The notes: generated by a model from the sequence alone, not told the origin. Positions 1 through 8,233 are shown, numbered from the stretch's first letter. The stretch is DNA of 9,749 nt from an uncultured Flavobacteriaceae bacterium (GCA_947311745.1 CAMZLT010000079.1:1-9749); one strand, 5' to 3'. A program made the numbers and translations.

Positions 1-47
1 AAGGGAGTAGTTGATTGAAATCTCTTCTTGATGCTCATATACGATAT

Positions 48-3047
48 CTATACAGTACCAGTACCTAGATAGTTCCAAAATTGTGTTGCTTGATTAAAAT
101 CCCATACTTCTTGAGCCCAAGAAAATACGCCATTAGTATTTTGATTTTGCACAGGAGATCCAATATAAGTGTATCTAGATTCGTCTTGTAGTGTTGTAGT
201 AATAACTCTGGCTGTTGATTGTGTGTAGCTACCACCAACACCTGTATTGTCGTTTACTTGTACAAGATTACCTGTTTCTCTCACATTTATTCTACCATTA
301 TTTAAAATACCATTTTGTACTCTAACATAGTTTCCAACATTTGAATTATCATAAACTACAAGGTTACCATTAATAGTAATTTCTAAAGAACATGCGTCTA
401 TTGGACCTTGTACATTTGTTAAGTAGTATGAATTAATCACTGCATGCATCGTATTATTAGGCACACCATTGCTCCAACCTCCAGTCCAAGTAGTTGTACC
501 ACCAGTACATAAGCCATCGTAAGCAGATATTTTAAAGGTGTCAAAAGTATTGTTTCCAAATTCAAAAACTCTAACTAAGAATACCTCACCAGGCGTACCA
601 GTATAGTCTATTTTAGAGAAAAGACCTGTACCTCCATCATCATCACAATTAATTTCGGTTAACGAACCACAATTACCGCTATATATAGACATAGCTGTAT
701 CGTTTAGAACAGAGCCAGGATTTGCTGCAGTTTCTACAATAACATGACCGCTTGCAGGTACTGTAACACTATACCATACATCCTCACCCGTAGCAAAGCT
801 ACTACAACTAGGTGCAGGCAATTCACCAGAAGGGGTAGAACCAACGTTTGTTGTAATAATTTCTTGGTCTGCAAACACAGTCCCTACAGTAAGTAACTCT
901 GCATTTACACAAGTGTCGTTTGCTGGTATGGTGGTAAATTTATTACCATAGTTAGGTACACTTAATCCGCCACCACCACAATCGGCAGTTATACGCCATT
1001 CGTATACATTTCCTGGTGTAAGAGCAGTTATGGTGTAGCTAGTTGCACCAACAGCTGTTGTGAAATTAGACCAAGTTGCCGTTCCTTGAATTCGCCATTC
1101 TACTAAATAAGTAGATGATCCACTGTTGTTATCTGTCCAACTAACATCAGCAGTTGTAGATGTAACGTTAGCAAAAGCTAAACCAGTTGCAGGTAAACAA
1201 GTAACCTCTTCAAAACAGATGTCTGCTGTTCCTGTTTGATTATCTTTCCAAAAATAGTAGTAATAATCGGTATTTGGTGTTAAACCTAAGAGCGTTGTAG
1301 ATGTGCCTAGAGTGTTATTATAACAAAACAACTCATTACCTCCACAAGTATCATATACAGCCATACCAATACCTGACCCCGTATTATTAATAGTTAAAGC
1401 ACCAAGTGCACCACTAGAAACTTTTAACCAATAGCCAAAATTTGTAAATCCATCACAACCGGTTAAAAATTCGGTTATGGCATTAGTGAAATCTAAGGTT
1501 GTAGGTGTTGCAACTGCACAGTCTGCTTCTAAAGTAGCGACAATTGGTAAAGTACATTCATCACCATTATCTGGCTGTGTCCAAGTAAATGGACCAGCCC
1601 AAGTACTAGTACTTCCTCCTCCACAATCTGTTTGTACATAAAAATCGTAATCTGTTCTAGCTGTTAGTCCTGTAATATTATGAGGGTTGGTAGTAGTGCC
1701 CGTAATCATTGTTCCTGTACCTTGGGTAAATCCTGTTGCTCCCCATTCTATATTCCAAGAGGTTGCTGCTGGACTATTGTTTTCTGTCCATGCTAAATTT
1801 GCTTCTGTGGTTGAAGGGTGAGTTGTGTTTAAGGCACTTGGGGTTAAACAAGAAGGAGCTTCTTCTACGGACATATCATCAATAGTTATACCATATCCGT
1901 AACCAGAAGTTCCTTCAAATGCAATGAAATAATTAGCACTTGCATTTGGCAGTGTAATTGTTTCACTTGTCCATGAACCTATACTTCCAGTATATTGTGC
2001 TAACATTGTCCAAGTTCCTCCAGCAGAATTTTTATAATAAACACGTAGTTCATCTTGATCTCCTCCCCAATCAACTTGAGTGTGAGAGAATTTTAATATT
2101 GGGCTTGTTAAAGTTGTAATGTCAAGTGTTGGTGCAATTAATTTTGTTGCATCTCCATTGTAATTTCCAGATTCAAATACAGCCATATATGATCCACTTT
2201 GAGGACTTACAGAGCTATTACCATTTGCATTAGTAAAAGTCCAATCTACTGATGCAGAGACATATTCTTGCGACCAACAATTTGGTATTACTCCTCCGTT
2301 TTCAAAATCTTGTGAGTATGGAGCTACGATAGTAGCACAAGGTGTAGTAAAACTAACAGGTCCAGCCCAAGTACTCGTGCCACTTCCACCACAATTTGTC
2401 TGTACAAAAAAATCATAAGAAGTATTTTCAATTAAAGTCGTGCCTGTATTTACAGTTGTTCCTACAACACCAGTACCACTTGCTACAGCTCCTGCTGTAC
2501 CTTGTGCTGTACCTTGAGGTTGTACTTCCCAATTATAATCTACGGCTCCAGAAGCAGCTGTCCAGTTTAAGTCTGCACTTGTTGCTGTTATGTTTGTTGC
2601 GTTTAAGGCTGTTGGTGCTGAGCATGAAGGTGTAACATGATTAATTTCTAAATCAAAAGTGATAGTAATACCATCAGACCAATTATCAGTATCAGTTGAT
2701 GTAATTGATAGTGTTGAAAATGATGTAGGCACAACATATCCATCAAAATCACTACCACAACCTGTAATAACATCTGTACCATCAATGTTTAAAGTGAAAT
2801 TATACCAACTTGATCCGTCAGCTGCACAAAAATTACTTGTTAAAGTATCAGCTGGATTTACTAATGTAATAGAATTAATAGTTTCTCCTGCATTACAAGT
2901 AATATCTGCAGCATTCACTGTAACCACAGTGGGATCGTCATCCTGCCCTGAAGCTGTAAAGTTTTGTGTACAAATTGTTTGCGCATTTCCTTGCCAATTA
3001 AGGGTTGTAATGAAAAGCATTGTTAAGATTAAAGTAATTTTTTTCAT
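48..3047 (-). CDS. Large secreted multidomain FN3/MAM-like surface protein, C-terminus apparently truncated
   Basis: The 999-residue product begins with a clear signal peptide (MKKITLILTMLFITTLNWQGNAQ, cleavage near residues 22-24), so it is exported by Sec. Domains, judged by eye: a Cys-containing beta module at 24-138; FN3 repeat 1 at about 141-236; a MAM/jelly-roll-like domain at 242-396 (starts YSQDFENGG, ends GITIDDMSVEE); FN3 repeat 2 at 397-492; a pre-peptidase-like module at 493-616; FN3 repeat 3 at 617-708; a second such module at 709-846 opening with NDTCVNAELL; and a beta-rich end module at 847-999 with a GNLVQVND stretch followed by YTYIGSPV. Repeats 1 and 2 share the CGG-x-TSTWAGP hallmark. 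No catalytic motif is visible, so an adhesin or other cell-surface role is an inference. Flavobacterial proteins of this style normally end in a T9SS sorting domain; here a TAG comes about 40 residues after YTYIGSPV and no sorting domain is seen. A promoter lies upstream at 3147-3178. The ORF and its export are clear; the function is not. Confidence 0.88.
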   Translation of the reverse strand: MKKITLILTMLFITTLNWQGNAQTICTQNFTASGQDDDPTVVTVNAADITCNAGETINSITLVNPADTLTSNFCAADGSSWYNFTLNIDGTDVITGCGSDFDGYVVPTSFSTLSITSTDTDNWSDGITITFDLEINHVTPSCSAPTALNATNITATSADLNWTAASGAVDYNWEVQPQGTAQGTAGAVASGTGVVGTTVNTGTTLIENTSYDFFVQTNCGGSGTSTWAGPVSFTTPCATIVAPYSQDFENGGVIPNCWSQEYVSASVDWTFTNANGNSSVSPQSGSYMAVFESGNYNGDATKLIAPTLDITTLTSPILKFSHTQVDWGGDQDELRVYYKNSAGGTWTMLAQYTGSIGSWTSETITLPNASANYFIAFEGTSGYGYGITIDDMSVEEAPSCLTPSALNTTHPSTTEANLAWTENNSPAATSWNIEWGATGFTQGTGTMITGTTTNPHNITGLTARTDYDFYVQTDCGGGSTSTWAGPFTWTQPDNGDECTLPIVATLEADCAVATPTTLDFTNAITEFLTGCDGFTNFGYWLKVSSGALGALTINNTGSGIGMAVYDTCGGNELFCYNNTLGTSTTLLGLTPNTDYYYYFWKDNQTGTADICFEEVTCLPATGLAFANVTSTTADVSWTDNNSGSSTYLVEWRIQGTATWSNFTTAVGATSYTITALTPGNVYEWRITADCGGGGLSVPNYGNKFTTIPANDTCVNAELLTVGTVFADQEIITTNVGSTPSGELPAPSCSSFATGEDVWYSVTVPASGHVIVETAANPGSVLNDTAMSIYSGNCGSLTEINCDDDGGTGLFSKIDYTGTPGEVFLVRVFEFGNNTFDTFKISAYDGLCTGGTTTWTGGWSNGVPNNTMHAVINSYYLTNVQGPIDACSLEITINGNLVVYDNSNVGNYVRVQNGILNNGRINVRETGNLVQVNDNTGVGGSYTQSTARVITTTLQDESRYTYIGSPVQNQNTNGVFSWAQEVWDFNQATQFWNYLGTGTV
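1591..2418 (-). repeat. Intragenic repeat pair from duplicated FN3 modules (1591-1650 and 2359-2418)
   Basis: Two 60-bp stretches inside the secreted-protein gene align without gaps at about 49 of 60 positions by hand count. They encode the end of FN3 repeats 2 and 1, with peptides YDFYVQTDCGGGSTSTWAGP and YDFFVQTNCGGSGTSTWAGP. The similarity extends to codon choice (the shared start reads CCAGCCCAAGTACT on the plus strand), which suggests duplication or gene conversion of the FN3 module within the gene rather than independent acquisition. The third FN3 copy keeps only a weaker CGGGG motif. Confidence 0.7.
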
Positions 3048-3146
3048 AAATTAAGTAAGTTAAGTTAAATTAAGTTATTGTTTACCAATTCTAGTAATTT
3101 TCATTATTTTAGCAATTTAAAATAGCAATTTACTAGAAATAATTTT

Positions 3147-3178
3147 CAAATATATGAAAATCTTTCAGTTATCACAAA
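3147..3178 (-). promoter_or_regulatory. Bacteroidota-type promoter of the secreted-protein gene
   Basis: Read on the minus strand, a -33 element TTTG (3178-3175) is followed by exactly 20 bp and then a -7 element TATATTTG (3154-3147). This matches the known Bacteroidota/Flavobacterium pattern TTG-N(17-23)-TAnnTTTG. Transcription would start near 3140, giving a leader of about 90 nt before the ATG at 3047. The leader has no purine-rich Shine-Dalgarno sequence, as is usual in this phylum. Confidence 0.7.
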
Positions 3179-3434
3179 TTTTTGTAAAAAATATTAATAG
3201 TTTTTATGAAATATTTAATATGCAAAGTATTTCTACTGCAAAGCTAGCCTGCATATCATTTATTGACAATGTTAGTTTTTCAATACGTATGATAGCTAAT
3301 ACTATGTTAACGTGTCTCAAAACTATGTTATACCAATACTATATACATTTTAGCCTTTCGTAACAAAAAACTTAATTTATAGGGAAAAGTAATTTTTGTA
3401 CAGAATTCAGTAAGTAGATCTGTTATTACTTAAC

Positions 3435-3506
3435 CCGAAAAATTCATACATTTTCTATTACAAGGCCAAACTACTTGCTATAATTGAAAATGTATGAATT
3501 TTTCGG
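3435..3506 (-). terminator. Long perfect inverted repeat behind yidC, possible terminator
   Basis: Arms 3435-3455 and 3486-3506 are perfect 21-bp reverse complements (left arm begins CCGAAAAATTCATAC, right arm ends GAATTTTTCGG). After one mismatch four more pairs form (3457-3460 with 3481-3484), leaving a 20-nt loop. The hairpin starts 22 nt after the yidC stop, the right place for a terminator. It is unusual for one: the stem is long and AT-rich, and the following minus-strand sequence (GTTAAGTAATAACA) is not a U tract. It could instead be a processed RNA end, a bidirectional terminator or a small dispersed repeat. Confidence 0.5.
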
Positions 3507-3528
3507 TTAATATACTGCTAATTTTTCT

Positions 3529-5451
3529 CTATTTCTTCCCACGTTTTTGTAATTCTTGTTGCTCTTGAGCTTGTTTCATTGCATCGTCTAATCGTTGTCT
3601 GAATTTAGATTTCTTTTTTGGTGCTTTTTTCTTGTTTTCTTGTATTAAAGCATGGATTTTTTTCTCGTCAATTATATAGTGTTTGATAACTAGCATAATA
3701 ACAATAGAAATTAATTGTGATATAAAGTAGTAAATACTTAATCCTGAGCCGTAACTGTTAAAGAAAAATAACATCATAAATGGTGAGAAATACAGCATCA
3801 TTTTCATCATTTTTTGCATGTCAGGCATTCCTTCTTGTGCAGGTTGTTGCATATCTGCTTGTTGTCCTTGTGATAGTTTCATGTAAAAGAACATGGTTAT
3901 AGAGGCTAGTATCGGGAATAAGGCAATATGTGCACCATATATAGGAATGTTGAATGGCAATTTTGCAATTTCATCGTAAGCAGATAAATCGGTTGCCCAA
4001 AGAAAACTTTTTTGTCTTAATGCAATATTCGATGGAAAGAAACGAAATAAAGCAAAGAATATTGGTGCTTGTAATAGTGCAGGAATACAACCAGCCATTG
4101 GATTAACACCAGCTTTTCGTTGTAATGCCATGGTTTCTTGTTGGCGTTTCATAGCATTTTCTTTTCCTTTGTGTTTTTCGGCAATTTCGGCAATTTCTGG
4201 TTTGATTACCTTCATTTTTGCACTGGATAAAAAGGATTTATATAGTAATGGCGACATTAATAACTTGATAGAAATTGTTAGTAAAATAATAACCAAACCT
4301 AAGCTACCAATAAAACTGTGAAAAAAGTTAAAAACAGGCATAACTAAATATTTGTTAATTACTCTAATAATTGCCCATCCTTGTAAGGTTAACCGTTCAA
4401 AGTCTTGGTCTTTATAGTTTTTTAATATTTTATAATCTGCAGGACCATAATACATTTTCATTGTTGTATTAAACTCGTTGTTAGTAGTTTTAAGTTTAAT
4501 TTTAGATTGAAATTGTTTGGTGAAAACAGTATCTTTTGTTTCGTCATTTACTAAATTTTTGGATGTAAATTTTACTTTTTCGAATGGTTTTTCAGCACTT
4601 AATATTGCTGTAAAAAATTGTTTTTTGTAAGCAATCCAATTTACATTTTTTTCTTCTTCAGATTTATCTTTACTCATAGCGTTTAAATAATCAAATTCAT
4701 CGCTATCGTACATATAATCTAGTTCGGTATATTGATTTTCGTACTTTACACTTTTTTCTGTACGTATGGTTTTAAGATTCCAATCTAAATTAATTTCTTC
4801 AGAAGTATTTAAAACAGTTGCTAATCCTTTAGAGTTTACCGCAAAGTCTAAACGGTAATCGTTTGGTTTTAAGGTGTATCTGTATTCTAAATATTGCGAA
4901 TTAGATATTTTTAATTTCATGGACAAAACTTGATTGCCATTTTCTTGTATTAGTGTAGGTTCAAAAAACAAATCTTTAGTTTGTAATTTTTTACCATCTT
5001 TTGTGAAAAAAGTAAGGTTTAATAAAGCATTATTATCTTTAATTAAAAATAAATCTTTGGCATCGTAGGTTTTGTATTTGTTTAATTTTAAGGAAGTTAT
5101 TTGTCCTCCTAAATTATTTACTTTTATTTCTAAAAGTTCGTTTTTTATGGTAGTTTCATTGTTTTTTGCTGACGGAAGTGTTTTTGCATATTCAAAAGTT
5201 CCGACTGCATTAGCAATAGCGGTAGAATCTAATTTTAAAGGTTCTTTTATATTGTTTACACGTTCTTTTTTTTGTGGAATTTTAGCAATTTCAGTTGCTT
5301 TTTTAATAGAGTCTTGTATGCGTATTTTTTCTTGTTTTTGTTTGGCAATTTCTTCTTCGGTAGGAGCATTGTTATAAATCCAAACGAATGCTAGAATACC
5401 AAAAAGTATCATTCCTATTAAAGAGTTTAAGTCAAATTTCTTTTCTTCCAT
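3529..5451 (-). CDS. yidC: Membrane protein insertase YidC (Oxa1 family)
   Basis: YidC inserts and folds inner-membrane proteins, alone or with the Sec translocon. The 640-residue protein has the Gram-negative layout: an N-terminal membrane anchor (about 10-28), a large periplasmic beta domain (about 85-350), then the Oxa1-like core with membrane segments near 372-400, 455-472, 503-525 and 552-590. Core hallmarks are SPLLYKSFLSSAKMK (400-414) and AGVNPMAGCIPALLQAPIFF (447-466). At the groove position where the E. coli enzyme has a conserved Arg (R366), this protein has Lys396. A Met/Gln-rich loop (530-551) precedes the last membrane region, and the tail after 600 is highly basic (KKKAPKKKSKFRQR), which could contact the ribosome. 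The start MEEKKFDLNS is the only one that keeps the anchor and has an upstream -7 promoter element at 5506-5513. It lies 98 bp downstream of prfC and ends 22 nt before an inverted repeat. Confidence 0.97.
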   Translation of the reverse strand: MEEKKFDLNSLIGMILFGILAFVWIYNNAPTEEEIAKQKQEKIRIQDSIKKATEIAKIPQKKERVNNIKEPLKLDSTAIANAVGTFEYAKTLPSAKNNETTIKNELLEIKVNNLGGQITSLKLNKYKTYDAKDLFLIKDNNALLNLTFFTKDGKKLQTKDLFFEPTLIQENGNQVLSMKLKISNSQYLEYRYTLKPNDYRLDFAVNSKGLATVLNTSEEINLDWNLKTIRTEKSVKYENQYTELDYMYDSDEFDYLNAMSKDKSEEEKNVNWIAYKKQFFTAILSAEKPFEKVKFTSKNLVNDETKDTVFTKQFQSKIKLKTTNNEFNTTMKMYYGPADYKILKNYKDQDFERLTLQGWAIIRVINKYLVMPVFNFFHSFIGSLGLVIILLTISIKLLMSPLLYKSFLSSAKMKVIKPEIAEIAEKHKGKENAMKRQQETMALQRKAGVNPMAGCIPALLQAPIFFALFRFFPSNIALRQKSFLWATDLSAYDEIAKLPFNIPIYGAHIALFPILASITMFFYMKLSQGQQADMQQPAQEGMPDMQKMMKMMLYFSPFMMLFFFNSYGSGLSIYYFISQLISIVIMLVIKHYIIDEKKIHALIQENKKKAPKKKSKFRQRLDDAMKQAQEQQELQKRGKK

Positions 5452-5505
5452 TTATGTTGGTTTTTTGTCTGTTAGACGGTATTTTTTATAGTTGTTACAA
5501 TTTTG

Positions 5506-5513
5506 CAAAGGTA
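5506..5513 (-). promoter_or_regulatory. Candidate -7 promoter element for yidC
   Basis: The minus strand reads TACCTTTG, followed by CA, in the 98-bp gap between prfC and yidC. This fits the Bacteroidota -7 consensus TAnnTTTG, and would place the transcript start near 5500, about 50 nt before the yidC ATG. No TTG is visible at the expected upstream distance, so only half of the promoter is supported. It suggests yidC can be transcribed independently of prfC. Confidence 0.5.
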
Positions 5514-5549
5514 GTATTTTGTTTTACGAAATTGCTATTTGTTTAAAAA

Positions 5550-7139
5550 TTATTTAAATTCGCTTGTAAAGTGTAGTTTTACGCTTGGATATTTGTTTTG
5601 TGTCATATCTATGGTAAAAGAGGAGTCGGCTAAAAATACAAGTTGTCCTTTTTTATCTTTGGCAAGGTATCGTTGTTTTACCCGTTTGAATTCTGCAAAT
5701 TCGGTATTTTTTTCATCGGTTGGTTCCACCCAACAAACTTTGTGCATATTTAAGTTTTCGTAGGTGCATTTAGCTCCGTATTCGTGTTCTAAGCGATATT
5801 GAATTACTTCAAATTGTAATGCTCCAACGGTTCCGATTACTTTTCTTCCGTTAAGGTTTAATATAAAAAGTTGAGCAACCCCTTCGTCCATTAATTGGTC
5901 AATACCTTTTGCTAATTGTTTGGATTTCATCGGATCGGCATTGTTTATGTATCTAAAATGTTCTGGTGAAAAACTAGGGATTCCTTTAAAGTTAAGAATT
6001 TCACCTTCCGTTAAGGTATCACCAATTCTAAAGTTACCAGTATCGTGTAAGCCTACGATATCACCAGGAAAGGATTGATCTACAATTTCTTTTTTTTCAG
6101 CAAAAAAAGCATTTGGTGAGGAGAATTTCATTTTTTTATTGAGCTTTACGTGTAGGTAATTGGTGTTTCGTTTAAACGTACCAGAAACAATTTTTACAAA
6201 GGCAAGTCTATCCCGATGTTTAGGATCCATATTTGCATGAATTTTAAACACAAAGCCAGTCATTTTGGTTTCTTTAGAATCTACCAAGCGAATATCTGCC
6301 ATTTTTGGTTGCGGTTCAGGAGCAATTTCGATAAAGCAGTCTAGTAGTTCTTTAACGCCAAAGTTATTTAAAGCCGAACCGAAAAAAACAGGTTGCAAAT
6401 CGCCTTTTAAGTATTCTTGTTTGTTAAATTTAGGATAAATACCTTCTACCATTTCTAGTTCTTCGCGTAAGTCATTGGCATGTTTTTCGCCAACAATGGT
6501 ATCTAATTCTGGGTTGTTAATATCGGTAAATTCTATACCTTCGGATATGGTTTGTTTTATATCACCATCAAAAATATTTAGTTTTTTCTCCCAAATATTA
6601 TAGATTCCTTTAAAATCGTAACCCATTCCGATAGGGAAACTTAAAGGCGTAACACGTAAACCTAATTTTTGTTCCACTTCGTCTAGTAAGTCAAAGGCGT
6701 CTTTACCTTCGCGATCTAATTTGTTTATAAATACAATTATTGGTATTTTTCGCATACGACATACTGAAACTAATTTTTCGGTTTGTTCTTCTACACCTTT
6801 TGCTACATCGATAACTACAATTACACTATCTACAGCAGTTAGTGTTCTAAAGGTGTCTTCGGCAAAATCTTTGTGTCCAGGAGTATCTAAGATGTTTATT
6901 TTTTTATCCTTATAGTTAAAAGCTAAAACGGAAGTTGCGACAGAGATTCCTCTTTGTCTTTCAATTTCCATAAAGTCAGAGGTTGCACCTTTTTTTATTT
7001 TGTTGTTTTTTACGGCTCCTGCTTCGTTAATTGCACCTCCAAAAAGTAGTAGTTTTTCGGTTAAGGTTGTTTTTCCTGCATCTGGATGTGAAATAATACC
7101 AAAAGTTCTCCTGCGTTGTAATTCTTCTAAAAAGGACAT
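5550..7139 (-). CDS. prfC: Peptide chain release factor 3 (RF3), GTPase
   Basis: RF3 is a cytoplasmic translational GTPase that removes RF1/RF2 from the ribosome after peptide release. The product is 529 residues, the same length as E. coli RF3. The G domain is intact: P-loop SHPDAGKTTLTEK (17-29), switch I RGISVATSV (63-71), DTPGHKDF (85-92) and NKLD (139-142). The start MSFLEELQRRRTFGIISHPD lines up with the family N-terminus. The C-terminal half has the RF3-specific beta-barrel and domain III sequence, including VGALQFEVIQYRLEHEYGAK, which separates it from EF-G and from LepA or TypA. The gene begins 56 bp after the end of fbp with no clear promoter in that gap, so read-through from fbp is likely. 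Nothing is truncated or missing. Confidence 0.97.
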   Translation of the reverse strand: MSFLEELQRRRTFGIISHPDAGKTTLTEKLLLFGGAINEAGAVKNNKIKKGATSDFMEIERQRGISVATSVLAFNYKDKKINILDTPGHKDFAEDTFRTLTAVDSVIVVIDVAKGVEEQTEKLVSVCRMRKIPIIVFINKLDREGKDAFDLLDEVEQKLGLRVTPLSFPIGMGYDFKGIYNIWEKKLNIFDGDIKQTISEGIEFTDINNPELDTIVGEKHANDLREELEMVEGIYPKFNKQEYLKGDLQPVFFGSALNNFGVKELLDCFIEIAPEPQPKMADIRLVDSKETKMTGFVFKIHANMDPKHRDRLAFVKIVSGTFKRNTNYLHVKLNKKMKFSSPNAFFAEKKEIVDQSFPGDIVGLHDTGNFRIGDTLTEGEILNFKGIPSFSPEHFRYINNADPMKSKQLAKGIDQLMDEGVAQLFILNLNGRKVIGTVGALQFEVIQYRLEHEYGAKCTYENLNMHKVCWVEPTDEKNTEFAEFKRVKQRYLAKDKKGQLVFLADSSFTIDMTQNKYPSVKLHFTSEFK

Positions 7140-7195
7140 GTATTTTTGTGTTTAGTACTTATTTTTGGATAATATTTATTTTGTGAAAATTAGGT

Positions 7196-8203
7196 TTAGT
7201 TTTCTTTTTTCATGAATGACATTGCTTTGTTTACCATGCTTTCGCTACCACAGAAAAAAGGCACACGTTGGTGTAGTTCGGTTGGTTTTAAGTCTAAAAT
7301 TCGGTTAAAACCATCGGTTGCTAGTCCTCCTGCTTGTTCTGCCAAAAATGCCATTGGATTACATTCGTATAGCAATCGTAATTTTCCGTTTGGATTTTTT
7401 GAGCTAGTAGGATAAATATAAATACCACCTTTAATCATGTTTCGATGAAAATCGGACACTAAAGAACCAATATATCTTGAAGTATATGGATTTCCGTTTT
7501 CTACTTCTTTTTGAATGTATTTTAGATAATCTTTTACACCTTTAGGGAAATGTACATAATTGGCTTCGTTTATCGAATAGATATTTCCTTTTTTAGGGAA
7601 TTTCATTTTAGGATGCGATAAATAATATGTACCTAAAGCAGGATTTAGAGTAAAGCCATTTACACCAGAACCAGTTGTGTATACTAGCATAGTTGATGTG
7701 CCATACACAATGTATCCAGCTGCAACTTGTTTGTTTCCTTCTTGTAGAAAATCGTCTATGGTAACAGGTTGTCCTTTAGGGGAAATACGTTCGTAAACTG
7801 AAAAAATTGTACCAACCGAAACATTAACATCTATATTTGACGAGCCATCTAATGGATCCATAAGTAAGATGTATTTGTTTGTATTAGCTTTATTACCACC
7901 TTCAATAACGATAAAATCATCTTCCTCTTCACTTGCAATTCCGCAAACGATTTCGCGGTTAATTAGGGTTTCTTTAAATTTTTCGTTGGCATAAACATCT
8001 AGTTTTTGTTGTTGTTCACCTTGAATGTTAGTTTCGCCAGCAGCACCTAAAATATCTACTAGTCCTGCTTTGTTAACCTCATAGTTTACAACTTTTGCTG
8101 CAAGTCTAATTGCATTAAGAAGTCTAGATAATTCACCTGATGAACCTTGAAATTCAATTTGATTGTTGATGATAAATTCACCTAGTGTGGTATTTTTTTT
8201 CAT
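7196..8203 (-). CDS. fbp: Fructose-1,6-bisphosphatase, class I
   Basis: This enzyme hydrolyses fructose 1,6-bisphosphate to fructose 6-phosphate, the committed step of gluconeogenesis in the cytoplasm. The 335-residue length is normal for the class. Metal-binding and catalytic motifs are all present: QQQKLDVYANE (64-74, with Asp69), IASEEEDD (89-96), MDPLDGSSNID (115-125, the class I signature) and KLRLLYECNPMAFLAEQAGG (274-293, with the metal-binding Glu280). The substrate-binding stretch YIGSLVSDFHRNM (244-256) is also intact. The start MKKNTTLGEFI matches the N-terminus of family members. The gene is transcribed divergently from the acetyltransferase genes across a 66-bp gap and is followed by prfC in the same direction. 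Class II (GlpX-type) enzymes lack these motifs, so the assignment is firm. Confidence 0.97.
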   Translation of the reverse strand: MKKNTTLGEFIINNQIEFQGSSGELSRLLNAIRLAAKVVNYEVNKAGLVDILGAAGETNIQGEQQQKLDVYANEKFKETLINREIVCGIASEEEDDFIVIEGGNKANTNKYILLMDPLDGSSNIDVNVSVGTIFSVYERISPKGQPVTIDDFLQEGNKQVAAGYIVYGTSTMLVYTTGSGVNGFTLNPALGTYYLSHPKMKFPKKGNIYSINEANYVHFPKGVKDYLKYIQKEVENGNPYTSRYIGSLVSDFHRNMIKGGIYIYPTSSKNPNGKLRLLYECNPMAFLAEQAGGLATDGFNRILDLKPTELHQRVPFFCGSESMVNKAMSFMKKEN

Positions 8204-8223
8204 AAAAATGTTATTTACAAGTG

Positions 8224-8231
8224 CAAATATC
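8224..8231 (-). promoter_or_regulatory. Weak candidate -7 element for fbp
   Basis: The minus strand reads GATATTTG, one base off the Bacteroidota -7 consensus TAnnTTTG, 20 nt before the fbp ATG. No TTG lies at the expected distance upstream. It sits almost directly against the plus-strand element at 8234-8241, so the two divergent promoters would overlap. Support is weak and rests on position and one motif. Confidence 0.3.
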
Positions 8232-8233
8232 GT

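Larger units (their letters stand above)
3048..3528. other. 481-bp intergenic region between yidC end and the secreted-protein gene
   Basis: This AT-rich gap separates two minus-strand genes. Its left part holds the promoter of the secreted-protein gene (3147-3178) and a leader of roughly 90 nt. Its right part holds the long inverted repeat at 3435-3506 behind yidC. Between them, about 3180-3430 shows only short direct repeats (ACTATGTTA at 3301-3309 and 3322-3330). The open frames across the region are short, lack recognisable protein features, and in one case begin inside the promoter, so I do not call a gene here. Confidence 0.7.

Noticed and set aside
1..25. The first bases include GATTGAAATC, resembling the end of some CRISPR repeats (ATTGAAA).
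   Set aside because: Only one copy is visible at the window edge, with no second repeat or spacer, so an array cannot be supported.
3038..3044. A run of seven A residues (minus strand) just after the start codon of the secreted-protein gene, and a run of eight after the fbp start (8193-8200), as possible phase-variation tracts.
   Set aside because: Lys codons after ATG naturally give such runs in AT-rich genomes; the tracts are short and one lies in a core metabolic gene.
2396..3054. Plus-strand open frames inside the secreted-protein gene.
   Set aside because: They overlap a gene with a signal peptide and clear domains, have low-complexity or unrecognisable products, and reflect the antisense of Thr/Ser-rich repeats.
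3154..3363. A 69-codon plus-strand open frame in the intergenic region.
   Set aside because: It starts inside the minus-strand promoter, has no recognisable motif, and has the composition of AT-rich non-coding DNA; there is no good promoter before it.
3952..4350. Lys396 in place of the conserved groove Arg of YidC as a possible defect.
   Set aside because: From memory, Lys at this position is usual in Bacteroidota YidC, and it keeps the positive charge; all other core motifs are intact.
4130..7415. Short plus-strand open frames opposite yidC, prfC and fbp.
   Set aside because: All lie antisense to well-conserved full-length genes and show no independent signal.
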